Part shown: positions 15,087-24,195 of the stretch, piece by piece
Numbering within the stretch: the first letter of the stretch is position 1
Layout: each line of letters starts with the position of its first letter
DNA from: Brenneria izadpanahii
GTDB taxonomy: Bacteria; Pseudomonadota; Gammaproteobacteria; Enterobacterales; Enterobacteriaceae
Length of the DNA: 64,000 bases
Assembly (NCBI RefSeq): GCF_017569925.1
Contig: NZ_CP050854.1
Location: 2,480,001-2,544,000, forward strand
Direction of reading: 5' to 3'
Translations under genes and position numbers: made by a program
Notes under the pieces: generated by a model
What the model saw: the letters and a program-made list of their open reading frames with translations, nothing else
Database searches by the model: none
What the model was told of the DNA's origin: nothing

Positions 15087-15614
15087 ATGAGCACTATCGG
15101 CATTTTTTTCGGCACAGATACCGGTAAAACCCGCAAAGTTGCGAAACTCATCAAGGAAAAGTTGGGCGATCGGGCGGACGAACCGGTGAATATTAATCGC
15201 GCATCGTTAGCGGATCTGCTGGCTTATGACATTTTGATCCTCGGCACGCCTACGCTGGGCGACGGACAGCTTCCCGGTCTGGATGCGGAGTGTATGAGCG
15301 AATCATGGGCCGAGTTCGCCGATGAACTGGCGAATGCCGACCTAAGCGGGAAAACGGTCGCGCTGTTCGGGCTTGGCGATCAGGAAAGCTATCCCGATGC
15401 CTTCGTTAACGCGCTGGGCGAACTGTACGACATCGTCAGCGAAGCCGGCGCGACGGTGGTCGGCGCATGGCCGACGGACGGCTACTCATTTACGGAGTCC
15501 ACCGCGCTGGAGGGCGATCGCTTCGTCGGGCTGGTACTGGATCAGGATAACCAGCAAGATTTGACCGAAGAACGCGTCACCCAGTGGGTCAGCGAGCTTC
15601 AGGCGGAATTTTGA
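15087..15614 (+). CDS. nifF: NifF, flavodoxin, electron donor to nitrogenase reductase
   Basis: 175-residue long-chain flavodoxin: phosphate-binding loop IFFGTDTGKTRKVAK at the N-terminus, FMN loops TPTLGDGQLPG and GLGDQESYPDAF. It carries electrons to NifH. AAGGAG lies upstream of the ATG. Placement after rnf, with nifJ absent from the window, indicates reduction by Rnf rather than by pyruvate:flavodoxin oxidoreductase. Confidence 0.95.
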   Translation: MSTIGIFFGTDTGKTRKVAKLIKEKLGDRADEPVNINRASLADLLAYDILILGTPTLGDGQLPGLDAECMSESWAEFADELANADLSGKTVALFGLGDQESYPDAFVNALGELYDIVSEAGATVVGAWPTDGYSFTESTALEGDRFVGLVLDQDNQQDLTEERVTQWVSELQAEF

Positions 15615-15690
15615 TATAAAAAAGACGCCGCCCGAGCCTGATTAATGTCATATTTGCTTACTACGGGGGGCGGTTTCTGCTCAGGGCGGC
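15614..15690 (-). terminator. long-stem terminator after the S66 peptidase gene
   Basis: Arms 15627-15637 and 15679-15690 (GCCGCCCGAGC / GCTCAGGGCGGC, one bulged A) enclose a 41-base loop. On the minus strand the stem is followed by GTCTTTTTT. It may also stop nifF transcription, although no T-run follows on the plus strand. Confidence 0.45.
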
Positions 15691-15725
15691 TGACACTCTA
15701 AGCAATCGTGGTGGAGACAACCGCT

Positions 15726-16761
15726 TTATAGCTGTTGAGTAATCGCTCCGCCTTTGCCATTAAAAGAAACGCTCGCCAATGCCCCGTTGACCAATGAAAG
15801 CTGTGGCGGGATGTGGCCGATATCGACGTCATAAAGTATGGGTATCGTCAGGTAACTCAATGCGGAAATAAGGGCGTCAAGGTAGTTTTGCCGTTCTGGT
15901 TCGGCTACTTCCGGCGCTGCGCTTCTGCCTATCAGAATACCGGTGAGGCCGTCGAACCAACCGTGCATACGCATGCTCAACAACGCCCGCGTCAGTTCAC
16001 ACGGCCGCATTTCCACATTTTCAAAATACAAAATGACCCCGTCACCCTTATTCTGTTCGCAGAATTGGGGAAGGTTACCAAACCGAGTGCCCGCCAACCT
16101 TGAAATAGTATCTAAACATCCACCAATCAGGCGGCCTTTAAAACCTGCCGCGGCCGTCTTTCCGTCAAGGCGTTTCCACTCGGTTTGCTGTGTGAGGTTG
16201 AATCCTGCATCCGTATCTGTGCCCCAGTTATTCTCTTCTTTCTGATAGGCTGACGACGACAGCTGTTTATTCAGCGTACCCCGTTCACTTTCTAAAACAG
16301 ACCATATGCCTTGTGTCGTCGGATCCAATACTCTGGCGCCGAGATCCATCAGATTAGGGCCATGCACGGTTGCCCAACCTGAAAGCGTGGTCAACGGGAA
16401 ATGTAATGTACTGAGATCGGAAAACCCCACAAACCATTTTGGCGCGGTTTGCGCTAATCGATCAAAATCGATTAATTCAAGCAATTCCATCGCCAACTCG
16501 CCCCCCAGGGGGCATAACGGCTTTTATCTCAGGGTTGCTAAGAAAATCTGTCAGTTCTTTCGCTCGTGAAACGCTATGCGAACTTTTATTTTTATATTCG
16601 GAACGCAGACAACGCCCTTCTATTACGCTAAATCCTCTTTTTTTAAGGGTGTCTATGGCGAATTCGAGCCGAGGATGTAATGCAGGAGGAACCCCGGATG
16701 ACGGCGCGGTAATAGCGATTAAATCGCCTGGGACCAGCCTGGCGGGAAAACGAATATTCAT
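15726..16761 (-). CDS. peptidase S66 (LD-carboxypeptidase / MccF-like), frameshifted in the sequence
   Basis: About 345 residues when rejoined. The N-terminal part (MNIRFPARLVPGDLIAITAP...) and C-terminal part (AMELLELIDFDRLAQ...) lie in different frames that meet at 16501-16512. There, adjacent G and C runs lie in the coding sequence for the family motif PPWGGE. One base missing from each run would explain the break. The nucleophile Ser lies in VGFSDLSTL; Glu in VEMRP and His in DIGHIPPQ complete the triad. The family cleaves murein tetrapeptides or inactivates microcin C-type antibiotics. It is not a known nif gene and sits between nifF and nifM. Start with AGGA at nine bases. Substrate unknown. 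Confidence 0.82.
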
Positions 16762-16924
16762 ACAACGAAGTCCTATCAAGGAAACACCTCATTGCAATGT
16801 ATAACATTTATTATTCTTTCGGAATAACCCTATGTTTCTGATGATGTTTTAATTCATGGCAAACCGTTACGTTAGAGTAATCCGTTACCGGCGTGTTGGC
16901 GCTACCGATCCGCCTTTAAGTCTC

Positions 16925-17782
16925 TCAGCGCAAGATCTCCGCCAGCCATTGGCGTTGATACTGCTGGCGGCGCTTCTCTTGCCACTGCTGGCGGATTTGC
17001 GCCAGCGCTTGCGCTTTCGGCAGTTCGCCGGCCGGGCGGATCGACTCGCACCATAAAACATGCAGGCCCATCGGGCTTTCCACTATCGGGCTGATGTCGT
17101 TCGCATCAAGGGAAAACAGCAGCGAGTCTAACGCGGGATAGAGCACGCCCCGGCTAACCCAGCCGATTTTTCCCCCATCCATCGCCGTCGGACATTCAGA
17201 AAAACGGCTGGCCAGGCGGTGAAAACGGCGCGGATCGATCTGCAAACGGCGTTGCAGCGCGGTGATGCGCCTGGTGACGGTTACCCTGTCACAATCTATC
17301 TGCGCATCGTCAATCACCAATAGCAGGTGATGCGCCAAGCGCTGTTCCGGCTGCTGAAAACGGTGCGTATTATGCTGATACCACTCATCAATTTCCCTTT
17401 CACTGACTTGGGGTACTTGATTAGCCACATTTTCCAACGTGGCGGCGAGGATCGCTTCATGCGTTAACGCCTGCAACCGCCCGGCCTCATCAATGCCGGC
17501 GCGCGCTAATGCCTCATTCCAGGCGTGTTCGTCATCGAAAAAGGCGCGCAGCACATACTGCGCCGTCATAATGCTTTTCTCATCCGCGCGGATCCCCTGC
17601 TGTTCCGCCTGTTCGCGGATAGCCGCTTCCAGCCGCCACTGCCGCTCCAGTTGCTCGGCAAATGCCATCTGCTGCTCGGTTCCCAACTGCCAGGGCAGAC
17701 AATGGTATAGCGACAGCGAGAGTTTCAGCCGGCAATAGCGTTGCCACGTCGAGAGAACATCCTGGTTACAGATTGTTGTCAT
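16925..17782 (-). CDS. nifM: NifM, peptidyl-prolyl isomerase for NifH maturation
   Basis: 285 residues. An N-terminal helical domain is followed by a parvulin-type PPIase domain (about residues 140-260) with FSECPTAMDGGKIGWVSRG and SPIVESPMGLHVLWCE. NifM is needed for an active, stable Fe protein. It is last gene of the nifUSVWZM operon. Its start overlaps the nifZ end by 17 bases. The 16762-16924 stretch downstream shows no clear terminator. Confidence 0.95.
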   Translation of the reverse strand: MTTICNQDVLSTWQRYCRLKLSLSLYHCLPWQLGTEQQMAFAEQLERQWRLEAAIREQAEQQGIRADEKSIMTAQYVLRAFFDDEHAWNEALARAGIDEAGRLQALTHEAILAATLENVANQVPQVSEREIDEWYQHNTHRFQQPEQRLAHHLLLVIDDAQIDCDRVTVTRRITALQRRLQIDPRRFHRLASRFSECPTAMDGGKIGWVSRGVLYPALDSLLFSLDANDISPIVESPMGLHVLWCESIRPAGELPKAQALAQIRQQWQEKRRQQYQRQWLAEILR

Positions 17783-18215
17783 GGTCGACCGCCTCCAGCG
17801 CGTGTTCCGGCACCTGTAATAACGTACTGCCGAACAGCACGATAAACTGCATGGGGTCCATTTCCCGCTCGACGCCCATTACCTGACCGACATCCCCTAT
17901 CTGAACGCGGATTTGCTGATTGGTCGCCAGCATCATTGAGGCGGAAACCCAATCGCCGTATTGGAATGCGCCATCCACCCACGGCGCCGCGGCGGGGAGC
18001 AATTCCTGCTCGCGGCAGCCCACGATGCGATCGTCCTCCAGAAAGTGGACCTGATAGATAATATTGTCCTGTAGAAAGGTTCCCCATTCCCGCACATACC
18101 CTATCGCGCCGCACCGCGCCAACAGCTCACCACGCGCCATATGCGGGAAAGTTCCGTCATTGCGCACGGTACGGTTCACCCGCACCGCTTCACCAAATGC
18201 AAAGCGCGGTTTCAT
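17766..18215 (-). CDS. nifZ: NifZ, P-cluster maturation factor
   Basis: 149 residues. The NifZ domain is at the N-terminus (FAFGEAVRVNRTVRNDGTFP, then GYVREWGTFLQDNIIYQVHF), and an SH3-like second half ends in VPEHALEAVDHDNNL. It assists formation of the second P-cluster in NifDK. It overlaps nifW by 4 bases (ATGA) and nifM by 17. Confidence 0.94.
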   Translation of the reverse strand: MKPRFAFGEAVRVNRTVRNDGTFPHMARGELLARCGAIGYVREWGTFLQDNIIYQVHFLEDDRIVGCREQELLPAAAPWVDGAFQYGDWVSASMMLATNQQIRVQIGDVGQVMGVEREMDPMQFIVLFGSTLLQVPEHALEAVDHDNNL

Positions 18216-18559
18216 ACGCTTTCTCCTTCATCCAGTAATAACCAGGGGATAAAACAGCGGGCGGTGCGTTGATAGATTTGCAATTCCGAACGTTCCCGCA
18301 GGTCGCCGCTGACCACGTACTGATAGCTTTCCATCAGCATCGAGCGCACCTGTTCCAGCCGGAATTGCCGTCGCTGCTGCGGCGTGATATCCGGCTCGTC
18401 GTCCGGCTGGTAACGCCGTAAACGGCGGCTGAAGGCATGCAGGATATGCAAATGTTTAACGCGCACGCTCTGTGCATCAAATGGAATGGCAAAGAAACGC
18501 AGGAAGTCTTCAGCGCTCTCCAACTGACTTATTCCGGGCAGTTCATTAAACCAGTCCAT
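18212..18559 (-). CDS. nifW: NifW, nitrogenase-stabilising protein
   Basis: 115 residues, whole-length NifW family (MDWFNELPGISQLESAEDFL, FSRRLRRYQPDDEPD). It is reported to protect MoFe protein from oxygen and to work with NifZ. It starts 12 bases after the nifV stop. Confidence 0.94.
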   Translation of the reverse strand: MDWFNELPGISQLESAEDFLRFFAIPFDAQSVRVKHLHILHAFSRRLRRYQPDDEPDITPQQRRQFRLEQVRSMLMESYQYVVSGDLRERSELQIYQRTARCFIPWLLLDEGESV

Positions 18560-18571
18560 ATTTTTCCTCCG

Positions 18572-19717
18572 TCAAACAACGTTAAGCGCCCGCGCCGGTA
18601 TTTCGCTTATCCCCTGATAAAGACGGCGAAGTTCATCTCCGGTGGGCGTGCGTTTATCCGTTTCGGCAAAGAGACGCAGCGCCTGTTGAAGCTGTGGGAT
18701 CTGAGCGTTGCTTACCGGCAGGCCAAGTTGAGCGAATACCGCCTCCAGCGCCCGGCGGCCCGAATGTTTCCCCAGCACCAGTTGATGCTCGCGTCCCAGG
18801 ATGTGAGGAGGAATACTCTGGTAGCTCTCAACCCCTTGCAATAGCCCCGCGACGTGTACGCCCGACTCATGGGTAAATACCCTGTCGCCGACCAGCGGCT
18901 GCCGGTAGGGAATGCGCTCGCCGGCGGCCGTGGCGAGCTGCTGGCACAAGGCCGTCAGTTGCGTGGTATCGATATGGGTTTCGCCCAGTTGAGTATGGGA
19001 CAATCCAAGCACCACCTGTTCCAGCGCGGCGTTGCCCGCCCGCTCGCCCAGCCCCAGAATGGTGGTGCTGACGTGCGTCGCGCCGGCGCGTACCGCCGCC
19101 AGCGTATTGGCCGTCGCCATGCCAAAATCGTTGTGGGCATGAATTTCCAATTCACCTGACCAGTGACGACGTAACTTTTGCATCTGCTGCACGGTTGAAA
19201 ACGGATCGAGCAGCCCCAGCGTATCGGCAAAGCGTATCCGGCCGGCTCCGGCTGCGGCCGCCACCTGGGCAACCGCGGCCAGGTCTTCTTCGCTGGCGCG
19301 AGAGGCGTCTTCGCCGCCGACACAGACCTGAAGCCCCTGCGCCAAAGCGAATTGGATCAGATCGCTGAGCCGCTGTAGCATCTCGGACCATAGCAGCCCC
19401 ATTTTGAACTGCCGTAAACAGGCGGAAACCGGCAGCGAAATGTCCACCCAGTTAACGCCCAGACGCGCGGCCTGCCGAATATCCTTCTCGTTGAGCCGGC
19501 ACCAGGCCATCAGCGTGATGTCCGGCAATAGCTGCCGGATCTGATAAATCCGCGCGCACTCTTCTTCGCCCATGGCGGGCGTGCCCACTTCCAGCTCCGG
19601 CACCCCGGCTTGCGCCAGCGATACGGCGATCGCCAGCTTCTCTTCGGCGCTGAACGCCACGCCGGGACTTTGCTCGCCATCACGTAAAGTGGTGTCATTA
19701 ACGACGACGGTTCTCAT
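18572..19717 (-). CDS. nifV: NifV, homocitrate synthase
   Basis: 381 residues. It condenses 2-oxoglutarate with acetyl-CoA to homocitrate, the organic ligand of FeMo-co. Signature [17 protein letters not shown] is at the N-terminus and metal-binding [14 protein letters not shown] in the barrel. The C-terminal segment [11 protein letters not shown] belongs to the DRE-TIM communication region. It starts 17 bases after nifS. Confidence 0.96.
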   Translation of the reverse strand: MRTVVVNDTTLRDGEQSPGVAFSAEEKLAIAVSLAQAGVPELEVGTPAMGEEECARIYQIRQLLPDITLMAWCRLNEKDIRQAARLGVNWVDISLPVSACLRQFKMGLLWSEMLQRLSDLIQFALAQGLQVCVGGEDASRASEEDLAAVAQVAAAAGAGRIRFADTLGLLDPFSTVQQMQKLRRHWSGELEIHAHNDFGMATANTLAAVRAGATHVSTTILGLGERAGNAALEQVVLGLSHTQLGETHIDTTQLTALCQQLATAAGERIPYRQPLVGDRVFTHESGVHVAGLLQGVESYQSIPPHILGREHQLVLGKHSGRRALEAVFAQLGLPVSNAQIPQLQQALRLFAETDKRTPTGDELRRLYQGISEIPARALNVV

Positions 19718-19734
19718 CGGCGTAACCTCCCCGG

Positions 19735-20925
19735 TTAACCCCAGGCCGGCATGAATTCACCCGGTTTTCCTTGCTGCCAGTATGGCGACAGCGCTCGTAA
19801 ACGGTCGATCACCGGCGGCACTTGTTCGAGCACGTAGTCGATCTCTTTTTCTCGCGTATAGCGCGACAGTGAAAAACGGATGCTGCCGTGAGCGGCGGTA
19901 TAAGGGATATTCATGGCGCGCATCACATGGGAGGGCTCCAACGAACCGGAGGTACAGGCGCTGCCGCTCGAAGCCGCAATGCCGACCTGATTCATCATCA
20001 GCAAAATGGCTTCTCCTTCAATAAATTCAAAGGCGATGTTGAGGGTATTCGGCGTGCGCGGCTGTCCCGCGCCCATCACCCTGGTGCCGGCGACAGTCCG
20101 CAACCCAGCTTCCAGGCGGTCTCTCAGCGGCGCGATGCTGGCCGTCATCATCGGCAAATGGATGGCGGCCAGCTCGCTGGCCATGCCCATGCCGACGATC
20201 CCGGCGATATTCTCGGTTCCGGCCCGGCGGCCGCGCTCTTGATGCCCGCCGCGCAACAGCGGACGAAAGCGCGTACCGCGCCGCAGCCACAGGCATCCGG
20301 TGCCTTTCGGACCGTGGATTTTATGCGCTGAGCAGGAGAGCATATCAATGGCTGAATCGGCCACCGCCACCGGTACTTTTCCCAATGCCTGCACGGCATC
20401 GCAGTGAAACAGAATGCCGTGCTCATGCGCCATCTGCGCCATCTGTTCGATGGGAAACAGCACGCCGGTTTCATTATTCGCCCACATCGCGGTCACCAGC
20501 GCGACGCCATCATGCAGCAAACTCCGGTAGAGCGCCAGATCGAGCGCGCCCTGCTCGTTTACCCCCAGGCGGTGGATTTTGTAGCCTTGCCGCTCCAGGT
20601 GCTCGCATACCGCCAGCGTCGCCGGATGTTCAACCGCCGTGGTGATGATTTCACGGCGGGAGGGAAAGGCTTCCGCCGCGGAAAGAATGGCGGTGGACGT
20701 GGCTTCCGTCGCGCAGGAGGTGAAGATCACTTCGCTGTCGTAACGGGCGCCGAGAAAGCTGGCCACCTGTTCGCGCGCTCTGGCCAGCGCCCGCCGCGAA
20801 GGTTCGCCGAAGTCATGAATCGACGACGGGTTGCCGTACTGATCCTGTAAAAACGGCAGCATGGCTTCCAGCACCATCGGATCCAAACGGGTGGTGGCAT
20901 TATTATCCAGATAGATTGGTTTCAT
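19735..20925 (-). CDS. nifS: NifS, cysteine desulfurase
   Basis: 396 residues. PLP enzyme providing sulfur for nitrogenase Fe-S clusters. PLP lysine in [14 protein letters not shown] and catalytic cysteine in [16 protein letters not shown] are both present. N-terminus [12 protein letters not shown] is typical. It starts 11 bases after the nifU stop. Confidence 0.97.
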   Translation of the reverse strand: MKPIYLDNNATTRLDPMVLEAMLPFLQDQYGNPSSIHDFGEPSRRALARAREQVASFLGARYDSEVIFTSCATEATSTAILSAAEAFPSRREIITTAVEHPATLAVCEHLERQGYKIHRLGVNEQGALDLALYRSLLHDGVALVTAMWANNETGVLFPIEQMAQMAHEHGILFHCDAVQALGKVPVAVADSAIDMLSCSAHKIHGPKGTGCLWLRRGTRFRPLLRGGHQERGRRAGTENIAGIVGMGMASELAAIHLPMMTASIAPLRDRLEAGLRTVAGTRVMGAGQPRTPNTLNIAFEFIEGEAILLMMNQVGIAASSGSACTSGSLEPSHVMRAMNIPYTAAHGSIRFSLSRYTREKEIDYVLEQVPPVIDRLRALSPYWQQGKPGEFMPAWG

Positions 20926-20936
20926 GTGCGCGCTCC

Positions 20937-21818
20937 TTAAAAATCGGAAGTCTGGAGGATCACGCCGGCGGAGGCCGGCGTATCCACCACAACCACGCGG
21001 ATAAAGTAACCCAGCCGTTCCAGCAGTTTCTGTTGCAGCCAGCCCAGCGTCATGTCCGTCATCATGCAGCCATTACAGCTGCCGGACAGGCTCACGCGCA
21101 CTTCGTTATCAGTCGCGCCGATCAGTTTGATATCGCCGCCGTCCATTTGGATATGCGGCCGCAGACTGTTAATCACCTCTTCAATCGTCAACCAGCGTTC
21201 GGTCTGTTGTTCTTTTACTGCATTCTGCGCCGCCGGCGCATCCTCAGCCGCCGCGGCCAGAATAGCGCTCAGCGTCTGTTCGATTTTTTCATGGCATGCC
21301 GTGCATCCGCCGCCGGCTTTGGTGTAATTGATCACCTCCTCCAGCGTAGTCAGCCCATTGGTCAGCACCGCGCGTTTGATTTGCCCCTCGTCAACGGCAA
21401 AGCATTTACATATCAGCGCGCCCTCTTCGTGATCGTCTTCCAGCGTCTCCCCGCGATAGTTGGCGATCGCCGCCCGCAGCGCTTCCTGTCCCATCACCGA
21501 ACAGTGCATCTTTTCCGGCGGCAGGCCGTCCAGATAATCCGCAATTTCCCGGTTGGTGACGCGCGAGGCTTCGTCCAGCGTTTTGCCGATGATCAACTCG
21601 GTCAACGCCGATGAAGAGGCGATCGCGCTGCCGCAACCAAACGTTTGAAATCCTGCTTCCTGAATCACTTCACTGGCGGGATCAACCCGCAACATCAGCC
21701 GCAGGGCGTCGCCGCAGCTGAGGGAACCGACATCGCCGACTGCATTTGCCTGTTCCACCACACGGGCGTTGCGCGGATGAAAGAAATGTTCTTTTACCTT
21801 CTCAGAATAGTTCCACAT
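20937..21818 (-). CDS. nifU: NifU, Fe-S cluster assembly scaffold
   Basis: 293 residues from [18 protein letters not shown] preferred this start to a longer frame because it has GGGAG upstream and matches the family. Three modules are intact. The IscU-like N-terminus has Cys in [17 protein letters not shown] and KMHCSVMG. The permanent 2Fe-2S centre uses LICKCFAVD and GGGCTACH. The C-terminal Nfu domain has SCNGCMMTD. Second gene of its operon, 56 bases after the HesB-like gene. Confidence 0.96.
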   Translation of the reverse strand: MWNYSEKVKEHFFHPRNARVVEQANAVGDVGSLSCGDALRLMLRVDPASEVIQEAGFQTFGCGSAIASSSALTELIIGKTLDEASRVTNREIADYLDGLPPEKMHCSVMGQEALRAAIANYRGETLEDDHEEGALICKCFAVDEGQIKRAVLTNGLTTLEEVINYTKAGGGCTACHEKIEQTLSAILAAAAEDAPAAQNAVKEQQTERWLTIEEVINSLRPHIQMDGGDIKLIGATDNEVRVSLSGSCNGCMMTDMTLGWLQQKLLERLGYFIRVVVVDTPASAGVILQTSDF

Positions 21819-21874
21819 GCTCTCTTCTCCCGTTTGTTTACGGCTTATACCCAATGGATTCCAAGATGCAGGGT

Positions 21875-22180
21875 CTATGCGCACGACCCGCTTTCACACC
21901 GACACCCCAACGGCTGAAATTCGACCCAGATACCTCGCGTATCCGAGCTGATGCGAGCCTGCTCCAACTGCCGCCAGTGCAGCTCGGAGGCGAACAGTCG
22001 CAATCCTTCGATTTCACGGCATTCGTCGCCGGGTAACGGCCGATCGCGCCACATCATCTGCAGCGACCAGCCCCGGCAGGCATCGCCCCTGACGACCAGC
22101 GCCAGACCGGCCGAGGCCTGGCTGCGTTGCGCCTGACGTTGCCTGAGCTGCTTTAAGGTCATTGCATCGATATGAATCAT
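21875..22180 (-). CDS. HesB/IscA-like protein at the head of the nifUSVWZM operon
   Basis: 101 residues from [12 protein letters not shown], with GGGAG seven bases upstream. The pattern fits a divergent A-type carrier: Cys in [11 protein letters not shown] replaces the usual GGCSG, a Gly-Leu/Val strand follows, and a Cys pair lies near the end ([10 protein letters not shown]). A-type carriers pass Fe or Fe-S clusters to apoproteins. HesB-like genes beside nifU occur in several diazotrophs. The first motif is degenerate, so cluster binding may be altered. Transcribed from the sigma-54 promoter at 22213-22228. Confidence 0.72.
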   Translation of the reverse strand: MIHIDAMTLKQLRQRQAQRSQASAGLALVVRGDACRGWSLQMMWRDRPLPGDECREIEGLRLFASELHWRQLEQARISSDTRGIWVEFQPLGCRCESGSCA

Positions 22181-22212
22181 GATTGGCTCCCTTATCCGGC
22201 GTTTAATCATTG

Positions 22213-22228
22213 AGCAAATGTAGTGCCA
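22213..22228 (-). promoter_or_regulatory. sigma-54 promoter of hesB-nifUSVWZM
   Basis: Minus-strand reading TGGCACTACATTTGCT, an almost perfect -24/-12 element with GG-N10-GC spacing, 33 bases before the HesB-like start codon. Confidence 0.88.
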
Positions 22229-22310
22229 GTCAGAAAATCAATTATTATCAGCAGGATAGTGCTATTTATTGTTGTTGCGCTGTTGCATAAACAGCGGCAA
22301 TTGTCGGTTT

Positions 22311-22326
22311 TGTCGCACAGCCGACA
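22311..22326. promoter_or_regulatory. NifA activator site upstream of hesB-nifU
   Basis: TGTCGCACAGCCGACA, exact TGT-N10-ACA, about 85-100 bp upstream of the promoter and just beyond the nifX stop. It is nested in a larger palindrome (TTGTCGG...CCGACAA). Confidence 0.8.
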
Positions 22327-22330
22327 AGCC

Positions 22331-22792
22331 TTATTCCTCTTCAAACCAGCGGTTTTCCTGCATCATCGCCTGGAAACGGTTGGCGTCTTTTTTGCGCAAC
22401 GATTTTTTGACCCGCCCGTCGTCGCATAGCGCTTGGGCATCCGCCAGCAGCATGGCTATCGGGGTATTGCGGGCCACGTTGACCGCCCTGACCCCGATCC
22501 CCAACAGCTGCCTGAACGCCGTATCGCCGACGGCCGTGCAGTACAGGGTGAAACAGCCCTCAACCGCGCTGATGCGGCTGGTGAGCTTATCTTCGCTATG
22601 GCCGTGACAGACCGTAAAATCGGCCACTTCCAGCAGTTGCACTTCATCTCGGCATACGCCGTAAATCGCCAGGCGCGGCGATGAGCCAAAATGCTGATCG
22701 ACAACGCGTAAATCGACGCTGGCGAACGCAATGCGAATAATCCAGCGGTCATCGGCGGAGGGGATCGCCAACTGACGGGTTAAATGTCTCAT
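22331..22792 (-). CDS. nifX: NifX, FeMo-co precursor carrier
   Basis: 153 residues, NifX/NifB C-terminal-type fold. It binds NifB-co and VK-cluster in transit between NifB and NifEN. Conserved features: VDLRVVDQHFGSSPRLAIYGV and HSEDKLTSRISAVEGC, with RNTPIAMLLADAQ toward the C-terminus. It overlaps nifN by 4 bases. Confidence 0.94.
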   Translation of the reverse strand: MRHLTRQLAIPSADDRWIIRIAFASVDLRVVDQHFGSSPRLAIYGVCRDEVQLLEVADFTVCHGHSEDKLTSRISAVEGCFTLYCTAVGDTAFRQLLGIGVRAVNVARNTPIAMLLADAQALCDDGRVKKSLRKKDANRFQAMMQENRWFEEE

Positions 22793-24180
22793 GGCTTTGT
22801 CTCCATGACGGATCCCTGCGCAACGGCGGACGGGAAAGTCTGCTTCAGGGGCGAGTGATAAACGGGGAGTTCGTGATGCGCCAGGCGCATCGCGTTCGCC
22901 AGTTCAAACAGGGTATCGCGCATGCCGGCGTAGCCCTGGCGCAGACGGCGAAACTCGCCGATGCGGTCAAAGATCGGAAAACCGATGCGCACCAGCGTCA
23001 GATGGTGCTTCTGCGCCAGCGCCGCCGCGTGAGAGTTGGCGCACAGGATATCTGCCGGGTGACGTTGTAACCTATCATCGACATCCTCCAGATCGCCGAT
23101 TTGTACTTCAGCCACCGGCAGTGAAGAGAGCCCCGGCTGGTTAGCCGGAGCGACCACGCATTCAGGGCGAATCCCCTGACTGATGGCGAAGTCCAGCCAG
23201 GCGGCCAGCAGATCGCCCTCCGCCGCAATCGCCAGGCGCTTATCCTGCAACCAGACGTGGGTATCGATCATCGCATCCTGAAACTGGCCGCGCTGACGCG
23301 CGATCCAGGCCGGAACCTCGCGGCCGGACAGCTTGTGCAGATGATGGATAAAGGCGTCGCACTGATCCTGCGTCATCAGGTGCGGCAGCCAAAGCGACGG
23401 CGTATGGCTGCGGCTTTCCAGCAGGCGCGCGGCGCGCTGTAGCGATACCCCGATGGCGATGGTAGACGCGCTCTGCCCCATTTGCTCGATCGCGCGTATC
23501 GGCGTGCCGCCCTGGGTCAAGGCCGAAAAATCGCCTTCCGCCAGGTGGCCGTCCAGCGATTCCGCGAGATCGGGCAGGATAATCGGCTGCAGGCCGAATG
23601 CTTCCACGTAGCTGCGGATCTGTTCGTGATCGCCGGGCGTCAGCATATGCCCCAACAGCAGATTCACCCGCTTTTTGCGTATCAGACTGGCCGGCGGAGA
23701 AACCGGCACGCATTGTTCAATCACGCTTTCCAGTACGGCGGCGTAGCCGTTCTCCATCGAACCGTAAAAATCGGGCGAGTTGACCGTTATCACGGTAACG
23801 GACTGAAATTTTGGATAGTTCTCTCTGAACTGGCGCAACGCGAACGCCAGATCCGCCCCCTGCGCTTCCGACAGGCCGGTGCTCAGCACCACTATTGTTT
23901 TGGGATTATGGCGCTCGCACAGCAATGACAGCGCCGCCAGCACATTATTGTTCGATCCCATGATGGTGGTGACCGGGTCCATGGCGGTGGTTTGCAGCGG
24001 GATGGGATCGTGAAAGTGCTGAATAAAAAACACCTTGGCGAAAGCGCTGCACCCCTGCGCCCCATGCACCAGCGGGATGCATCCCTCCAGCCCCATGCCG
24101 GCCAGGATCGCCCCCAGCGGCTGTCCGCTTTTGATCGGACTGGTCGCCAGCGGTTTTGCCGATTTCAAAACCTGAGCCAT
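22789..24180 (-). CDS. nifN: NifN, beta subunit of the FeMo-co assembly scaffold
   Basis: 463 residues, NifK paralogue. With NifE it forms the scaffold on which NifB-co becomes the FeMo-co precursor. Motif VHGAQGCSAFAKVFFIQHFH keeps the single N-terminal cluster Cys, while the later region reads VLSTGLSEAQGADL, where NifK has a Cys. It starts 15 bases after the nifE stop. Confidence 0.96.
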   Translation of the reverse strand: MAQVLKSAKPLATSPIKSGQPLGAILAGMGLEGCIPLVHGAQGCSAFAKVFFIQHFHDPIPLQTTAMDPVTTIMGSNNNVLAALSLLCERHNPKTIVVLSTGLSEAQGADLAFALRQFRENYPKFQSVTVITVNSPDFYGSMENGYAAVLESVIEQCVPVSPPASLIRKKRVNLLLGHMLTPGDHEQIRSYVEAFGLQPIILPDLAESLDGHLAEGDFSALTQGGTPIRAIEQMGQSASTIAIGVSLQRAARLLESRSHTPSLWLPHLMTQDQCDAFIHHLHKLSGREVPAWIARQRGQFQDAMIDTHVWLQDKRLAIAAEGDLLAAWLDFAISQGIRPECVVAPANQPGLSSLPVAEVQIGDLEDVDDRLQRHPADILCANSHAAALAQKHHLTLVRIGFPIFDRIGEFRRLRQGYAGMRDTLFELANAMRLAHHELPVYHSPLKQTFPSAVAQGSVMETKP

Positions 24181-24195
24181 TGCCTCTCTCCTTCT

